A stretch of DNA of 64,000 nt from Streptomyces sp. MspMP-M5 (GTDB taxonomy: Bacteria; Actinomycetota; Actinomycetes; Streptomycetales; Streptomycetaceae), in NCBI RefSeq assembly GCF_000373585.1, contig NZ_KB891907.1, positions 62,001 to 126,000 of the forward strand, read 5' to 3'. A model generated the notes under the pieces. The model ran no database searches, was not told where the DNA came from, and worked only from the letters and a program-made list of their open reading frames with translations. Shown here piece by piece: positions 44,510-52,588 of the stretch (the stretch's first letter is position 1; the number at the start of each line of letters is the position of its first letter). The translations under genes and the position numbers were made by a program.

Positions 44510-44896
44510 TCACCACTCCTGGCGCTGGGTGACGCCGACGACGTAGCCGTTGGGGTCGGTGAAGTAGAAGAGCTTCTGCCCGTGGGACTCGAACGGTTCC
44601 TTGACCACCTTGACCAGAGGGCGGACTTTCTCCACGTAGGCGTCGAAGTCGTCGACGGCGAGGTAGAACATGCCGAACGCGCCGATGGGGGTGTCCTTCA
44701 GCACCGGCAGCCAGTTCCGCAGGTCCTCGTCCTTGTTGACCATCAGAGCGAACTCGCCCTCGAAGAGCAGCAGACGGATGTCGTCTTCCTGGCTCGGGTC
44801 GGCGGGCAGCGCGGTGAAACCGATCTGCTCGTAGAAGTCACAGGCCGCCTGGGTGTCCGGCACGCCGAGGCAGGGGGAAATGCGGGGGGCCTTCAT
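44510..44896 (-). CDS. VOC-family (glyoxalase-like) protein
   Basis: A 128-residue VOC protein: CLGVPDTQAACDFYEQIGF module 1, then FGMFYLAVDDFDAYVEKV and YFTDPNGYVVGVTQ module 2. Glyoxalase/dioxygenase and antibiotic-binding proteins share this fold. ATG 44896 has AAGGAG 9 bases upstream; the longer frame to 44935 is rejected. It is divergent from a TetR gene at 45270 with operator palindromes between, so it is probably the repressed target. Confidence 0.88.
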   Translation of the reverse strand: MKAPRISPCLGVPDTQAACDFYEQIGFTALPADPSQEDDIRLLLFEGEFALMVNKDEDLRNWLPVLKDTPIGAFGMFYLAVDDFDAYVEKVRPLVKVVKEPFESHGQKLFYFTDPNGYVVGVTQRQEW

Positions 44897-45050
44897 CAGG
44901 GTCACTCCTTGGGAGAAATGGCGGAACATCGACACGAAGATCCGGTGCGCCCACGTCCCGCGTAGGGGATCCGGGCGGGAAGGGCTTCCCTTCCCCGGGA
45001 ACTGTTCCGATCTGTTCCACGACGGGGAGCCTTTCGCTCACCTCCAGAAC

Positions 45051-45238
45051 CAGTACATTAGTACTGTAAGCGCCGCTCGATGGAGGCGCAACAGGGGCAG
45101 GCGGGCGAGCGCCACCTCGCCTGGACGCCCTGGAGTCCAGTGGGGGTGGTGATTGTGGGGGTGTGAGCTGCGTAGACGTCGCTTATCACGCTCGACGCCA
45201 TCACGCCAGGTTCGTTAAGATGTACAGTACGTATGTAC
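45051..45238. promoter_or_regulatory. Two GTAC-type TetR operators between the VOC gene and TetR gene
   Basis: CAGTAC-ATTA-GTACTG (45051-45066) is a perfect 6-bp-arm palindrome. A second, imperfect GTACAGTACGTATGTAC lies at 45222-45238, 32 bases before ATG 45270. Both share GTAC arms and sit in the divergent promoter region. The rest of 44897-45269 holds nothing further. Confidence 0.6.
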
Positions 45239-45269
45239 TTGAAGGTGGTCCGAGGGAGAAGGAGACGAC

Positions 45270-45860
45270 ATGGCCGGCAAGCCTGCTCCGGCGGGGCGGC
45301 GGCGCCGTGACCCGCAGCGCAGGATCGAGGAGATCGCCGCGGCCACGGAGAAGGTGATCGCCGAGCGCGGCATCGAAGGGCTGACCCATCGCGCCGTCGC
45401 CGAAGTGGCCAGTGTCCCCCTGGGGGCGACCACGTACCACTTCGCCACCAAGGACGATCTGATCACCGCAGCCCTGCAGCGGTCAGTGGACCAGTTCGCC
45501 GCCTATCTCGACGACTGGGTCGCCCAGCGCCCCGACCTCACCCACGACCAGCTGACTGTGCTGCTCACCGACGTCCTCATGGGCTGCTTCGGCCCACAGC
45601 GAGCACAGCAGGTGACGGAGTTCGAGCTCTACCTCGCCGCCCTGCGCCGCCCCGCCCTGCGTGCGATCGCCGACCGCTACGTCGAACTGACCGTCCACGC
45701 CCTGGCCCACTACACCGACCCGGTCACCGCCACCGCAGCAGCAGCCGCCATGAACGGCCTCACCCTGCGCGGCCTGGCCGGCACCGAAACCCCCTCCCGT
45801 GCAGACGTAGAAGCCGTCATGCGCCGCATCCTCACCCCCAACCCGGCCATGAAGGGCTGA
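45270..45860 (+). CDS. TetR-family regulator
   Basis: A 196-residue regulator: helix-turn-helix IEEIAAATEKVIAERGIEGLTHRAVAEVASVPLGATTYHFATKDDLI followed by a PF17940-like ligand domain (EFELYLAALRRPALRAIADRY). The start ATG follows GGGAGAAGGAG. Given the operators upstream and the divergent VOC gene, it probably represses both itself and that gene. The downstream stretch to 46104 contains a short codable remnant (DAFADVHLVTTARYSEVATLHERR) without known family. Confidence 0.9.
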   Translation: MAGKPAPAGRRRRDPQRRIEEIAAATEKVIAERGIEGLTHRAVAEVASVPLGATTYHFATKDDLITAALQRSVDQFAAYLDDWVAQRPDLTHDQLTVLLTDVLMGCFGPQRAQQVTEFELYLAALRRPALRAIADRYVELTVHALAHYTDPVTATAAAAAMNGLTLRGLAGTETPSRADVEAVMRRILTPNPAMKG

Positions 45861-46104
45861 AAGGTTTTCCCGGAGGCCGCCTGCGAACAGGGGCTGTGCC
45901 TGCACGATTCCGATGCCTTCGCCGACGTCCACCTGGTGACCACGGCCCGCTACAGCGAGGTCGCCACCCTGCATGAACGCCGGTGTGAGAGGACGGCCTG
46001 TGCCGGAGGGCGGCAGCTGGCCACGTAGGCTGCGGGCCCTGGTAGCGGTGCCACCCACCAACGAGACACGCCTCATACCGGCAGAGCGCGGTAGGAGAAC
46101 AAGC

Positions 46105-46500
46105 TCAGCGCGTGAGCACACACCCAACCGCGACGCCGAGGAAGAGCATGCCTCCGAAGAACAGGCCGACGATCCGAGAGAGGCGGTACTTCCGGGTGAA
46201 TACCCTGGCGCTTTCCGGCCGTTCGGGCAGGTAGGCGACCGGTACATGGGTTCCGAGGGCCAGCCCCGTCCCCGTCGCGGCGGGCCGGAACCTGACGGGT
46301 CGGCCCTGCCGGTCGGTGAACTCGATGACCGGCGTCGAATAATCGTCCGCCGACGTGTGCTCCTGGTCCACCACCACCCCCTCGGCGTACAGCCCGTAGC
46401 GGCCCAGCCGCATCTGCAGCCGTGCCTCCCGGGCGCCAGCCCACAGACTCACCAGGCCCGCCAATACGGCGAGCCCGATACCGATCGTCTCACCCATCAT
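46105..46500 (-). CDS. DUF3592-type membrane protein
   Basis: A 131-residue protein with two transmembrane segments: residues 5-22 (IGIGLAVLAGLVSLWAG) and 109-128 (GLFFGGMLFLGVAVGCVL). The extracytoplasmic loop has AEGVVVDQEHTSADDYSTPVIEF and LGTHVPVAYLPERPESA, the DUF3592 signature. ATG 46500 with GGGAGAGC upstream. Function unknown; family is widespread in Streptomyces. Confidence 0.8.
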   Translation of the reverse strand: MMGETIGIGLAVLAGLVSLWAGAREARLQMRLGRYGLYAEGVVVDQEHTSADDYSTPVIEFTDRQGRPVRFRPAATGTGLALGTHVPVAYLPERPESARVFTRKYRLSRIVGLFFGGMLFLGVAVGCVLTR

Positions 46501-46878
46501 CCGTCCGCTGCTCTCCCTCGCACAGCGCCCACCCCGCACGGGCCGCGCATCAGGAGGACGCGGCACGCAGCCCGATGGTTCACGAAGGCGCGCGGGCATA
46601 CCGACTCCTCGGGGTCACGTAGTCGTGGCGGGGGCCACGAGGGCCGGTAGCCGCCCTCGCCGTCGGGTACGCGACGGCCGTCCCTCTAGACCGGCCGTAA
46701 TACAAGACCGTCCTGCTTCCCCAACCTCGTCCGGGTCGCCGCACCGCGCACAGGGTCCCATCTTGGCGAACGCGAGAGCGCGTCCGATCCCACTGGTGGA
46801 TCCGCTGACTCAGTACCGTGCGCCGTGGTCGCGGCCGGGCTCAAGCAGGTGTCCCTCTGAGCCCAGCCGCGAACGGGG
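46501..46878. other. Intergenic region, nothing recognised
   Basis: About 380 bases between the DUF3592 gene and the hydrolase gene. No gene, hairpin or repeat of note was found. Confidence 0.35.
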
Positions 46879-47790
46879 TCACTTGCTGCGGATACTCCAG
46901 ACGCCGTCATCATCAGTAGCCGCGTCGCGGAGCGCCGCCCAGGCGGTGCCGTCGATCTTGAAGGTGTCGAGGAGGTAGGTGGAGATCGCATCCGCGACAA
47001 AGGCGACGCGATCCGGGTCTTCGTCGGTGGTCTCGGCGACCTTCTCGCCGGCGATGCCACCGAGAGTGTGCTCGCCTTCGGCGAGGGTGAGCAGGCTCTT
47101 CGGCGCCGGGCTGAGGTGGTAGGCGTCGGTGAACCAGTCAGGTCCGCGGGTGGACATCGCCGACTGGTCCTTGCCACCGGCGATGACCAGCGCCGGGGTG
47201 GCCATAGTGGAATAGTCCGGCCTCATGAACGGCAGGTGCTCGGCCGCGAACGCGGTGAGGGTGTCACCCGTTCCGGTCGCCGCGATCAGCGCACCGGCCT
47301 TGACCGCAGGGTGGGAGAAGTCCTCATCCGACACACCGTCAGCGTCGAGGACGCGGGCGCCGAGGAGGGTGCCGGCGGTCTGGGCGCCCCAGGAGTGCCC
47401 GACCGCGGCGATCCGGTCGTGCGCGATCCGGACGTCCATGCCACCGGCCTTGGCGAGTATGCCGTCGAGGTTGTCGAGGATCGCATGGAGGTCGTCGATG
47501 CGTGTGCGCCAGATGGTGCCGAACCGCGGGTCGTCGAACCCGATGCCGTTGCGGCGGGAGTCCAGATGGGTCGGCTGCACGACGACGAACCCGGCCGCGG
47601 CCCACCGGTCGACAAGGGGCCCGTACCCGTCCAGCGACCACGCGTTGCCGTGTGAGAACACGATGACCGGCAGGTTTTCGCCCGACACCGGGGCGGTGAC
47701 CTTCACCTGCAGCTCAATGCCGCGGCCGGTTGAGGGGACGGTGATGGGCTTGACCGCAATGATCTGCCGGCCGAGTTGGTTGGTAGGCAT
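46879..47790 (-). CDS. Alpha/beta hydrolase (chlorophyllase/dienelactone-like)
   Basis: A 303-residue serine hydrolase: LPVIVFSHGNAWSLDGY oxyanion region, AAVGHSWGAQT nucleophile elbow (GHSWG), and ALVIAGGKDQSAM and LTLAEGEHTLGG with the acid and His. No signal peptide. GAAGGCGAGG precedes ATG 47790. Two perfect palindromes lie 46-84 bases upstream and the divergent TetR gene follows, so it is probably its regulated target. Substrate unknown, possibly a carboxylic ester or lactone. Confidence 0.87.
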   Translation of the reverse strand: MPTNQLGRQIIAVKPITVPSTGRGIELQVKVTAPVSGENLPVIVFSHGNAWSLDGYGPLVDRWAAAGFVVVQPTHLDSRRNGIGFDDPRFGTIWRTRIDDLHAILDNLDGILAKAGGMDVRIAHDRIAAVGHSWGAQTAGTLLGARVLDADGVSDEDFSHPAVKAGALIAATGTGDTLTAFAAEHLPFMRPDYSTMATPALVIAGGKDQSAMSTRGPDWFTDAYHLSPAPKSLLTLAEGEHTLGGIAGEKVAETTDEDPDRVAFVADAISTYLLDTFKIDGTAWAALRDAATDDDGVWSIRSK

Positions 47791-47835
47791 GGTGACCTCG
47801 CCTTCTCTGGGATTGCCGGTTCTGCCACAATTCGA

Positions 47836-47874
47836 CGGAACGCCGTTCCGCCAACATAGCGGAACATTGTTCCG
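47836..47874. promoter_or_regulatory. Twin CGGAAC-N3-GTTCCG operators
   Basis: Two perfect 15-bp palindromes, CGGAACGCCGTTCCG (47836-47850) and CGGAACATTGTTCCG (47860-47874), spaced 24 bp centre to centre, lie between the hydrolase gene and TetR gene at 47892. This is a strong TetR-type operator pair controlling both directions. Confidence 0.85.
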
Positions 47875-47891
47875 CGAGTAAGGGAGAAGCT

Positions 47892-48461
47892 GTGCCGGAA
47901 CCGTCCGGAGTCCGCCGAGCGGGGATGCGACGCACCCGCGAGGCCCTGCTGGAAGCGGCAGCGGCCGCGTTCGTGGAGCAGGGGGTGCAGGCCCCCATCC
48001 GTGATATCGCCGGACGCGCCGGCGTTGGCCTCGGCACCGTCTACCGGCACTTTCCGACCCGGGCGGACCTTGTCACCGCCGTATACCGGCACCAGATCGA
48101 CGAGTGCGCCGCGCTGGCGCCGAAGCTCCTGCGCGACCCCATCCCGCCCGCCGTGGCGCTGACGCGGTGGATCGACTCATTCGTGGAGTTCCTGGTCACC
48201 AAGCACGGCCTCGGCGCCGCATTGCGGTCCGAGGACTCCAGCCTGCAGAACCTGCACACGCTCATGCTCGACACACTGGTGCCGGCGTGCGCGACGCTGA
48301 TCGACGCCGGCGTAGCCGCCGGTGAGCTCGATCCGGATGTCACCGCGTACACGCTGATGCGCGCTGTCGGGAATCTGTGCATCCTTGGCGGCGACTACGA
48401 CCGGACGGACGCGCAACGGATGGTCGCCCGCCTCCTCACCGGGTGCCGCCGAACGTCATAG
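47892..48461 (+). CDS. TetR-family regulator
   Basis: A 189-residue TetR protein: TREALLEAAAAAFVEQGVQAPIRDIAGRAGVGLGTVYRHFPTRADLVT helix-turn-helix and a C-terminal helical ligand domain (IPPAVALTRWIDSFVEFLVTKH). The start at 47892 lies 18 bases after the twin operator, so autorepression is expected. It is divergent from the alpha/beta hydrolase, its likely regulated partner. Confidence 0.92.
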   Translation: MPEPSGVRRAGMRRTREALLEAAAAAFVEQGVQAPIRDIAGRAGVGLGTVYRHFPTRADLVTAVYRHQIDECAALAPKLLRDPIPPAVALTRWIDSFVEFLVTKHGLGAALRSEDSSLQNLHTLMLDTLVPACATLIDAGVAAGELDPDVTAYTLMRAVGNLCILGGDYDRTDAQRMVARLLTGCRRTS

Positions 48462-48484
48462 TCGCCGCGTTCCGCTGAGACTGA

Positions 48485-48880
48485 TCAGCACCGCCGGAAC
48501 CGCTCGGCGTGCTCGCCGGCCCGCTGCCGACAGCCGAGAAGCCTGAACCGAGCGACGCTGGCGCCATGCCCGGGATCGGCGGTCGGGTGGCCGGCCAGCG
48601 GCGCGATCCGCGGACTGGCGAGGTACTCATTCCACGCGTGGGTGGGGGTGTGGAAGGAGACCGCGGTCCAGGCTTTGTCGACGGCGACCTCGGCGGTGAG
48701 GAAGGGTGCGCCGTCGGCGCGGTCGAACGCCTTGAGGTGCCCTCCCGGGTCGGTGACGGCGACGGCCGCCGTGAAGCCGATCCGGGAGGCGGCCGCGTGC
48801 ACCGCCGCGATCAGTGCGCTGGCGGCGGCCTGGGTGATCGAGGGGGCGGGGGAGGACTTTTCGAGCGTGTCGGTGCTCAT
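48485..48880 (-). CDS. GlcG/HbpS-family protein with altered C-terminus
   Basis: The N-terminal 85 residues fit heme-binding GlcG/HbpS-like proteins: ITQAAASALIAAVHAAA, FTAAVAVTDPGGHLKAFDRADG, FLTAEVAVDKAWTAVSF and ASPRIAPLAGHPT. Family members then continue with a Gly-rich GGIGVSGG-type segment. Here the open frame ends in an Arg-rich stretch (RFLLGCRQRAG). A Gly/Ser-rich sequence in another frame (GSGFSAVGSGPASTP) suggests a frameshift near 48560. ATG 48880. Probably inactive or variant. Confidence 0.65.
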   Translation of the reverse strand: MSTDTLEKSSPAPSITQAAASALIAAVHAAASRIGFTAAVAVTDPGGHLKAFDRADGAPFLTAEVAVDKAWTAVSFHTPTHAWNEYLASPRIAPLAGHPTADPGHGASVARFRLLGCRQRAGEHAERFRRC

Positions 48881-48945
48881 GAACGGATCCCTTCGTGGCT
48901 GTGTTGTGCGGGTGGCGCAGTGGCGGTCGGGGCCTCGGGACGTGG

Positions 48946-49266
48946 TCAGCGCAGTGGTGAGGCGGGGGTGGGGATCACGCGGGTGACGACGGTCTTCTCC
49001 GGGATCAGCAGGGCGTAGACGGCCGGTCCGATCTCGTTCTTCCAGCGGTCGTGGTCGTAGACCGCCGTGTACAGGGCCTTGCTGTGGGCCTCGTCCTCGA
49101 AGCGTCGGATCCAGACGTAGCCGTCCTCGTCCTGGTCGTCGACGAAGGAGGCGGTCACGTCCATGCCCAGCGAGGTCTGGAACGGTATGACGGTGTCCTC
49201 CATGTAGCGCACCCACTCCTCGCGGCGTCCGGGCTGGGCCTGGTAGCGGCGGATCTCGTAGTACAC
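48946..49266 (-). CDS. NIPSNAP-family protein
   Basis: A 106-residue ferredoxin-like fold protein: YYEIRRYQAQPGRREEWVRYMEDTVIPFQ, then VTASFVDDQDEDGYVWIRRFEDEAHSKAL, typical NIPSNAP. GGAGGAGC precedes GTG 49266. Roles of bacterial members are unknown. It sits 65 bases upstream (minus strand) of the GlcG-like gene and shares its direction, so they may be cotranscribed. Confidence 0.87.
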   Translation of the reverse strand: MYYEIRRYQAQPGRREEWVRYMEDTVIPFQTSLGMDVTASFVDDQDEDGYVWIRRFEDEAHSKALYTAVYDHDRWKNEIGPAVYALLIPEKTVVTRVIPTPASPLR

Positions 49267-49296
49267 GGTGCTCCTCCAAAGTGCTTGCCGATGTGG

Positions 49297-49494
49297 TCAG
49301 TTGGCGATGGTGAGGACGAGCTTTCCGCGGGTGCGGCCGGCCTCGCCGCGCGAGTGGGCCACGTCGGCCTGCTCCAGCGGGAAGGTCTCCTCCACCTCGA
49401 CGGCGACGTGGCCGGCGTCGATCAGGTCGGCGATCGTCGTCAGGGCCGTGAGGTCGGCGACGGAGACGTTCTTGAGGAGGTCGGCGACGCTCAT
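49297..49494 (-). pseudogene. C-terminal fragment of a zinc-type alcohol dehydrogenase/quinone reductase
   Basis: About 65 residues remain: LTALTTIADLIDAGHVAVEVEETFPLEQADVAHSRGEAGRTRGKLVLTI, the standard C-terminus of medium-chain NADP-dependent oxidoreductases. The 5' part, including the catalytic and Rossmann domains, is replaced by phage sequence beyond 49500. A junction of illegitimate recombination lies around 49495-49560. Confidence 0.75.
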
Positions 49495-49557
49495 GCGCTC
49501 ACCGCCCCGAGGAAGCGGATCTGTGCGCCGGCCGGACTCGAGACGATCTTGGACGGG

Positions 49558-49923
49558 TCAAATGTCGCCGGGGATCTTCCCCGTGTTCACGGTGCCGTGC
49601 CAGAGCAGCGCCGCCGGGACCTTGGTCACGCCGGGTGTGAACGGTGCTTCCGCGTATACGAGGCCGGCGAGCACTTCGCGGCCGTCCTTGGCCTCCGGGT
49701 CGTACGCCCCGTACAGGCCCGAGTCGGTGATCCGGCCGACTGGGACGCCGGAGTGGACGTAGCCGTGCGGCTGGGCGGCGGTCGGCTCGACGTAGTGGGC
49801 GTTCTTGGTGAGCTTGGTCAGGTCGAGGGTGATGGCCTCTGTGGAGTCGGTGCCGTGCCGGGAGGCGAGCCAGTCCCGGTTGGCGGTGACCGTCACAGAG
49901 GTGGTGTACGGCTGAAGACTCAA
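49558..49923 (-). CDS. Phage head decoration-like protein
   Basis: A 121-residue beta-rich protein. TTSVTVTANRDWLASRHGTDSTEAITLDL opens it, and GYVHSGVPVGRITDSGLYGAYDPEAKDGREVLAGLVYAEAPF resembles head-decoration/stabilisation proteins of siphophages (gpD-like). The stop is at 49558. In phages a major capsid gene follows; here only truncated dehydrogenase sequence follows. It therefore belongs to a deleted phage structural block with the scaffold gene upstream. ATG 49923 is supported by position rather than a strong ribosome site. Confidence 0.6.
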   Translation of the reverse strand: MSLQPYTTSVTVTANRDWLASRHGTDSTEAITLDLTKLTKNAHYVEPTAAQPHGYVHSGVPVGRITDSGLYGAYDPEAKDGREVLAGLVYAEAPFTPGVTKVPAALLWHGTVNTGKIPGDI

Positions 49924-50031
49924 CGCCGCGATCTCCTGGGTGTGCAGGGCGGTCGCGCACTCACCAGGGTGGTGGCGCGGTCCACGAGATACGGGGCGTG
50001 GTCCCCAAGACCGTTGAAAATGCGGGATGGG

Positions 50032-50700
50032 CTACGGCGCGGGAGGAAGGAGTCCCCGGCGGCGGGCCATCTCCAGCCCCGCCGCGCCAGGCTGCGAGCG
50101 GTTCCCGGACGGGCGCGGGGGCGGCACAGAGGCGGGGGCGCCGCTGGGGGCCGCCAGCACCCTGTCGCTGCCCGACGCTGTGCTGAACAGCTCCGGGCGC
50201 CGGCTCTTCAGCGCCTCGGCCGCCTCCCTGACCGTGGTCTCGTCGGCATCGTCGTCGACGCGCAGCAGCGCCAGCGCATCGTCCAGGTCCGCGCCGGTCG
50301 CACCGACACCAGCCAGCAGCGCACGGCGCGCGGCCTCCCGCTCCCGCGCTGCTGCGGCCGTCTCACGGGCGGCGAGCGACTGTTCGCGGACACTGAGCTC
50401 CTGCTCGCGCCGCTGCGAATCGCTCAACTGCTGCTCCGCAGCCTGGCGCTGGGCACGCACGAACTCCTCCAGCTCACCGAGGTTGGGAAAGTCCAACTTG
50501 TCCACCAGGCCGCGCACCGCCGCCCGGCCGCCCTGGTCCTTCTCCCGCGCCATCAACGAACTGAGCTGCTTCTGGCTGAGGGAGACCTGCGGTTCCTCAT
50601 TGGACGGATCATCGGCGGACGCGCCGAGCACCGGGTGGATCGGACGCCCGTCACGGCGGTAACCGAGCACAGCAGAAGGGTCAGGCAGGCTGCGGGTCAT
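50032..50700 (-). CDS. Phage scaffold-like protein
   Basis: A 222-residue protein with a long acidic coiled coil (QSLAARETAAAAREREAARRALLAG, REQELSVREQ) preceded by a Pro-rich N-terminus (GYRRDGRPIHPVLGAS) and followed by a Pro/Ser-rich tail. This is typical of actinophage scaffolding/capsid assembly proteins, which guide procapsid formation and are then lost. ATG 50700. Next genes on the same strand are head decoration (downstream) and a portal remnant (upstream), the usual phage order. Confidence 0.7.
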   Translation of the reverse strand: MTRSLPDPSAVLGYRRDGRPIHPVLGASADDPSNEEPQVSLSQKQLSSLMAREKDQGGRAAVRGLVDKLDFPNLGELEEFVRAQRQAAEQQLSDSQRREQELSVREQSLAARETAAAAREREAARRALLAGVGATGADLDDALALLRVDDDADETTVREAAEALKSRRPELFSTASGSDRVLAAPSGAPASVPPPRPSGNRSQPGAAGLEMARRRGLLPPAP

Positions 50701-50863
50701 GGAAGGGTGCGCTCCCTCTATGGCCCCGCGCCATTTCGAGTCTACGGAAGCCAACGTCGCGCCATCTACGGATGGACAGACAATCAGTACCCAACCTGGG
50801 TGATCTGAACGTTGGGATCTCTATCCGGGCAGTTCGACTGGATAGGACGCAGGAGGTGCCTTC

Positions 50864-51040
50864 GTGGCAAGAATAGAACTGTCGTATACGCCGACGGTCG
50901 AGGACTTCCAGGAGGCGTTGGGAGCTCGGGCCAAAGCGTCGAAAACCGCTCGTCGGATGCGCTGGCTGATAGCCGCAACGGGCGTCTGCATGACCATTGC
51001 GACGGTGCTGGCGTTGGTGAAGAACGGCAGCCGTGATCTG
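50864..51040 (+). pseudogene. YcxB-like membrane protein, 3' truncated
   Basis: GTG 50864 has a strong AGGAGG 7 bases upstream. The first 60 residues read MARIELSYTPTVEDFQEALGARAKASKT-RRMRWLIAATGVCMTIATVLALV, the start of a YcxB-like domain protein with its first transmembrane helix. Near 51040 the frame runs into sequence antisense to a phage portal fragment, so the gene is interrupted there. Its 3' end is not in the window. Confidence 0.6.
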
Positions 51041-51290
51041 TCGCTACTCGTCAGCCGTGCAGGCAGGGTTGGACCCGTCGGCCATCCGTCCGCGCGTCCG
51101 GCCTGGTGAAGCCGTTGTGCCATCTTCAGCAGCAGCGCGTACTTGTGGGCACGGGCCAGCCGCATCGAGTCGACCAGCGAGTCCAGCGGACCAAGGCTGA
51201 TCTGGAGGGCATAGCCGTTGGGCACGTCGGTGGGGTCGACCGTTCCCAGGCTGACGGCCGGCAGCCGGGCGTTGACCGCCGACCGGTCTC
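51041..51290 (-). pseudogene. Phage portal C-terminal fragment
   Basis: Reads ARLPAVSLGTVDPTDVPNGYALQISLGPLDSLVDSMRLARAHKYALLLKMAQRLHQAGRADGWPTG, clearly homologous to the C-terminal part of the portal pseudogene at 27.0-27.2 kb but diverged. It is cut at about 51045 by the YcxB-like gene and joined at about 51285 to a ParB-like fragment. It is in a deleted phage block on the minus strand. Confidence 0.7.
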
Positions 51291-51574
51291 TTCGCCGCCG
51301 CGTCGTCATCGACGTCCAGCCACGTCACGGCGATGTCGGTCCAGTCGAGCTGCTTGGCGGCCTTGAAGGTGTGGTTGCCGGCCAGGATCTCGTTGGGGCG
51401 GCCGGTGAGCGTGCCGCGATTGACGACGATCGGCCGGTACTGGCTATGAGTGGACAGTGACTCGGTGATGGAGTCGAGGTCACCGGTGCGCGGGTTGCGG
51501 TGGTAGGGGGCCAGCTCGTCGACCGGGATGGCCAGGTCCGCGAGCGAGGCCGGTATGCGAGTAGCGGCAGACAT
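51285..51574 (-). pseudogene. ParB-like nuclease N-terminal fragment
   Basis: The frame contains VDELAPYHRNPRTGDLDSITESLSTHSQYRPIVVNRG, the ParB/Srx box, then NEILAGNHTFKAAKQLDWTDIAVTWLDVDDDAAAKR. In actinophages such a protein lies upstream of terminase and portal. Here it breaks after residue 95 and runs out of frame into portal sequence. ATG 51574. Terminase is absent; the arrangement is a deletion derivative of a phage left arm. Confidence 0.7.
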
Positions 51575-51740
51575 GAGGCTCCAGCCCTACGCCCACCTTC
51601 GCGCCTAGGTGATCAAGCACTATCACCAGCCAGCTGAGGCGCCGCCAGTTTCGTGATGTCAGGGTGACGTCAAAGGTTTGTGCGGCGGCTTGGTGCACGC
51701 CCGCTCCCCTTGTTGGGTGGTGATCATCAGGGGGAGTGAA

Positions 51741-52490
51741 ATGACGTACGCGGAAGAGGGGAAGCCGCCGACCGAGGCGGCTATGGTCGGTCGGCACAGG
51801 GATGTTGCCTCGGCGCGCAGGAGGCGGCGCACCAACCCGCGGGCCCGCAAGCGCCGACCGGGCGACAGTGAGGTCCCTTACCCCTCCCGGCCCGTGCTGG
51901 CCACGCTGTCGATTCCCTTATGCGCCATCCTGATCCTCGCTGGCGGCGCGCTGATGGCGTTTCCCTGGTGGATGGCGGTGCCCGGATTTCTGCTCTTCTT
52001 TGCGGGATTCCTCGGGTTTGTGTTCGCGGTGATCGCGCTCTGTCCCTCCGCGGTACTGCGCGGCATTGTGTGCGTGCTGCTCTTCGTTCCCATGCTCGCC
52101 ACCGCACCGTCCGGTACGGAGGCGGCTCAAGCGGCGGTCCTCACGGCGCGGGGTGTGGCGACGGCGGGCACCATCGTGCGGATCAAGGAGAGTCACGGGA
52201 AAACCACCACATACCGGTGCACCGTCCACTACAACGATCGCGTCGAGGGGCCCGGATACGTCAGGTGCGGCAAAGACGATCGGGTCGGCGACCGGGTGCG
52301 GGTACTCCAGGATCCCGAGGAGATGGTGGACCCGCACTTCGACAGAGGAGCGGGCTGGGCGCGAAGAGAAGTGTCCTTCGCCGTGTCGAGCGGCGCCGCG
52401 CTGCTGGTCATCTCCCTGCCGTGCGTCGCCATCGGGGCCGTCCTGCGCCGCAGGGGTCTCCGTTCCGGCGCGGCCGCCGCCAACCCCTAG
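51741..52490 (+). CDS. Membrane protein with DUF3592-like features
   Basis: A 249-residue protein. A basic N-terminus (RRRRTNPRARKRRPGD) precedes three or four hydrophobic segments: ATLSIPLCAILILAGGALMAF, VPGFLLFFAGFLGFVFAVIAL, GIVCVLLFVPMLATA and a C-terminal AALLVISLPCVAIGAVL. A soluble loop has TAGTIVRIKESHGKTTTYRCTVHY and DRVGDRVRVLQDPEEMVDPHF, resembling DUF3592-type domains. GGGGAG precedes ATG 51741. Function unknown. Confidence 0.7.
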   Translation: MTYAEEGKPPTEAAMVGRHRDVASARRRRRTNPRARKRRPGDSEVPYPSRPVLATLSIPLCAILILAGGALMAFPWWMAVPGFLLFFAGFLGFVFAVIALCPSAVLRGIVCVLLFVPMLATAPSGTEAAQAAVLTARGVATAGTIVRIKESHGKTTTYRCTVHYNDRVEGPGYVRCGKDDRVGDRVRVLQDPEEMVDPHFDRGAGWARREVSFAVSSGAALLVISLPCVAIGAVLRRRGLRSGAAAANP

Positions 52491-52588
52491 GCAGGGTCCG
52501 ACGGGTCGTGTGGCCGGGTGGTGTCTGTATCGTTCCGGCCCTGGGGACGTTGCGCCTGATTCTCACGGCGCAACGTCCGGGCTTACGG

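Noticed and set aside
49051..50808. 585-codon plus-strand frame
   Set aside because: It is antisense to the NIPSNAP, dehydrogenase, decoration and scaffold genes, all of which have recognisable sequence; composition is that of a shadow frame.
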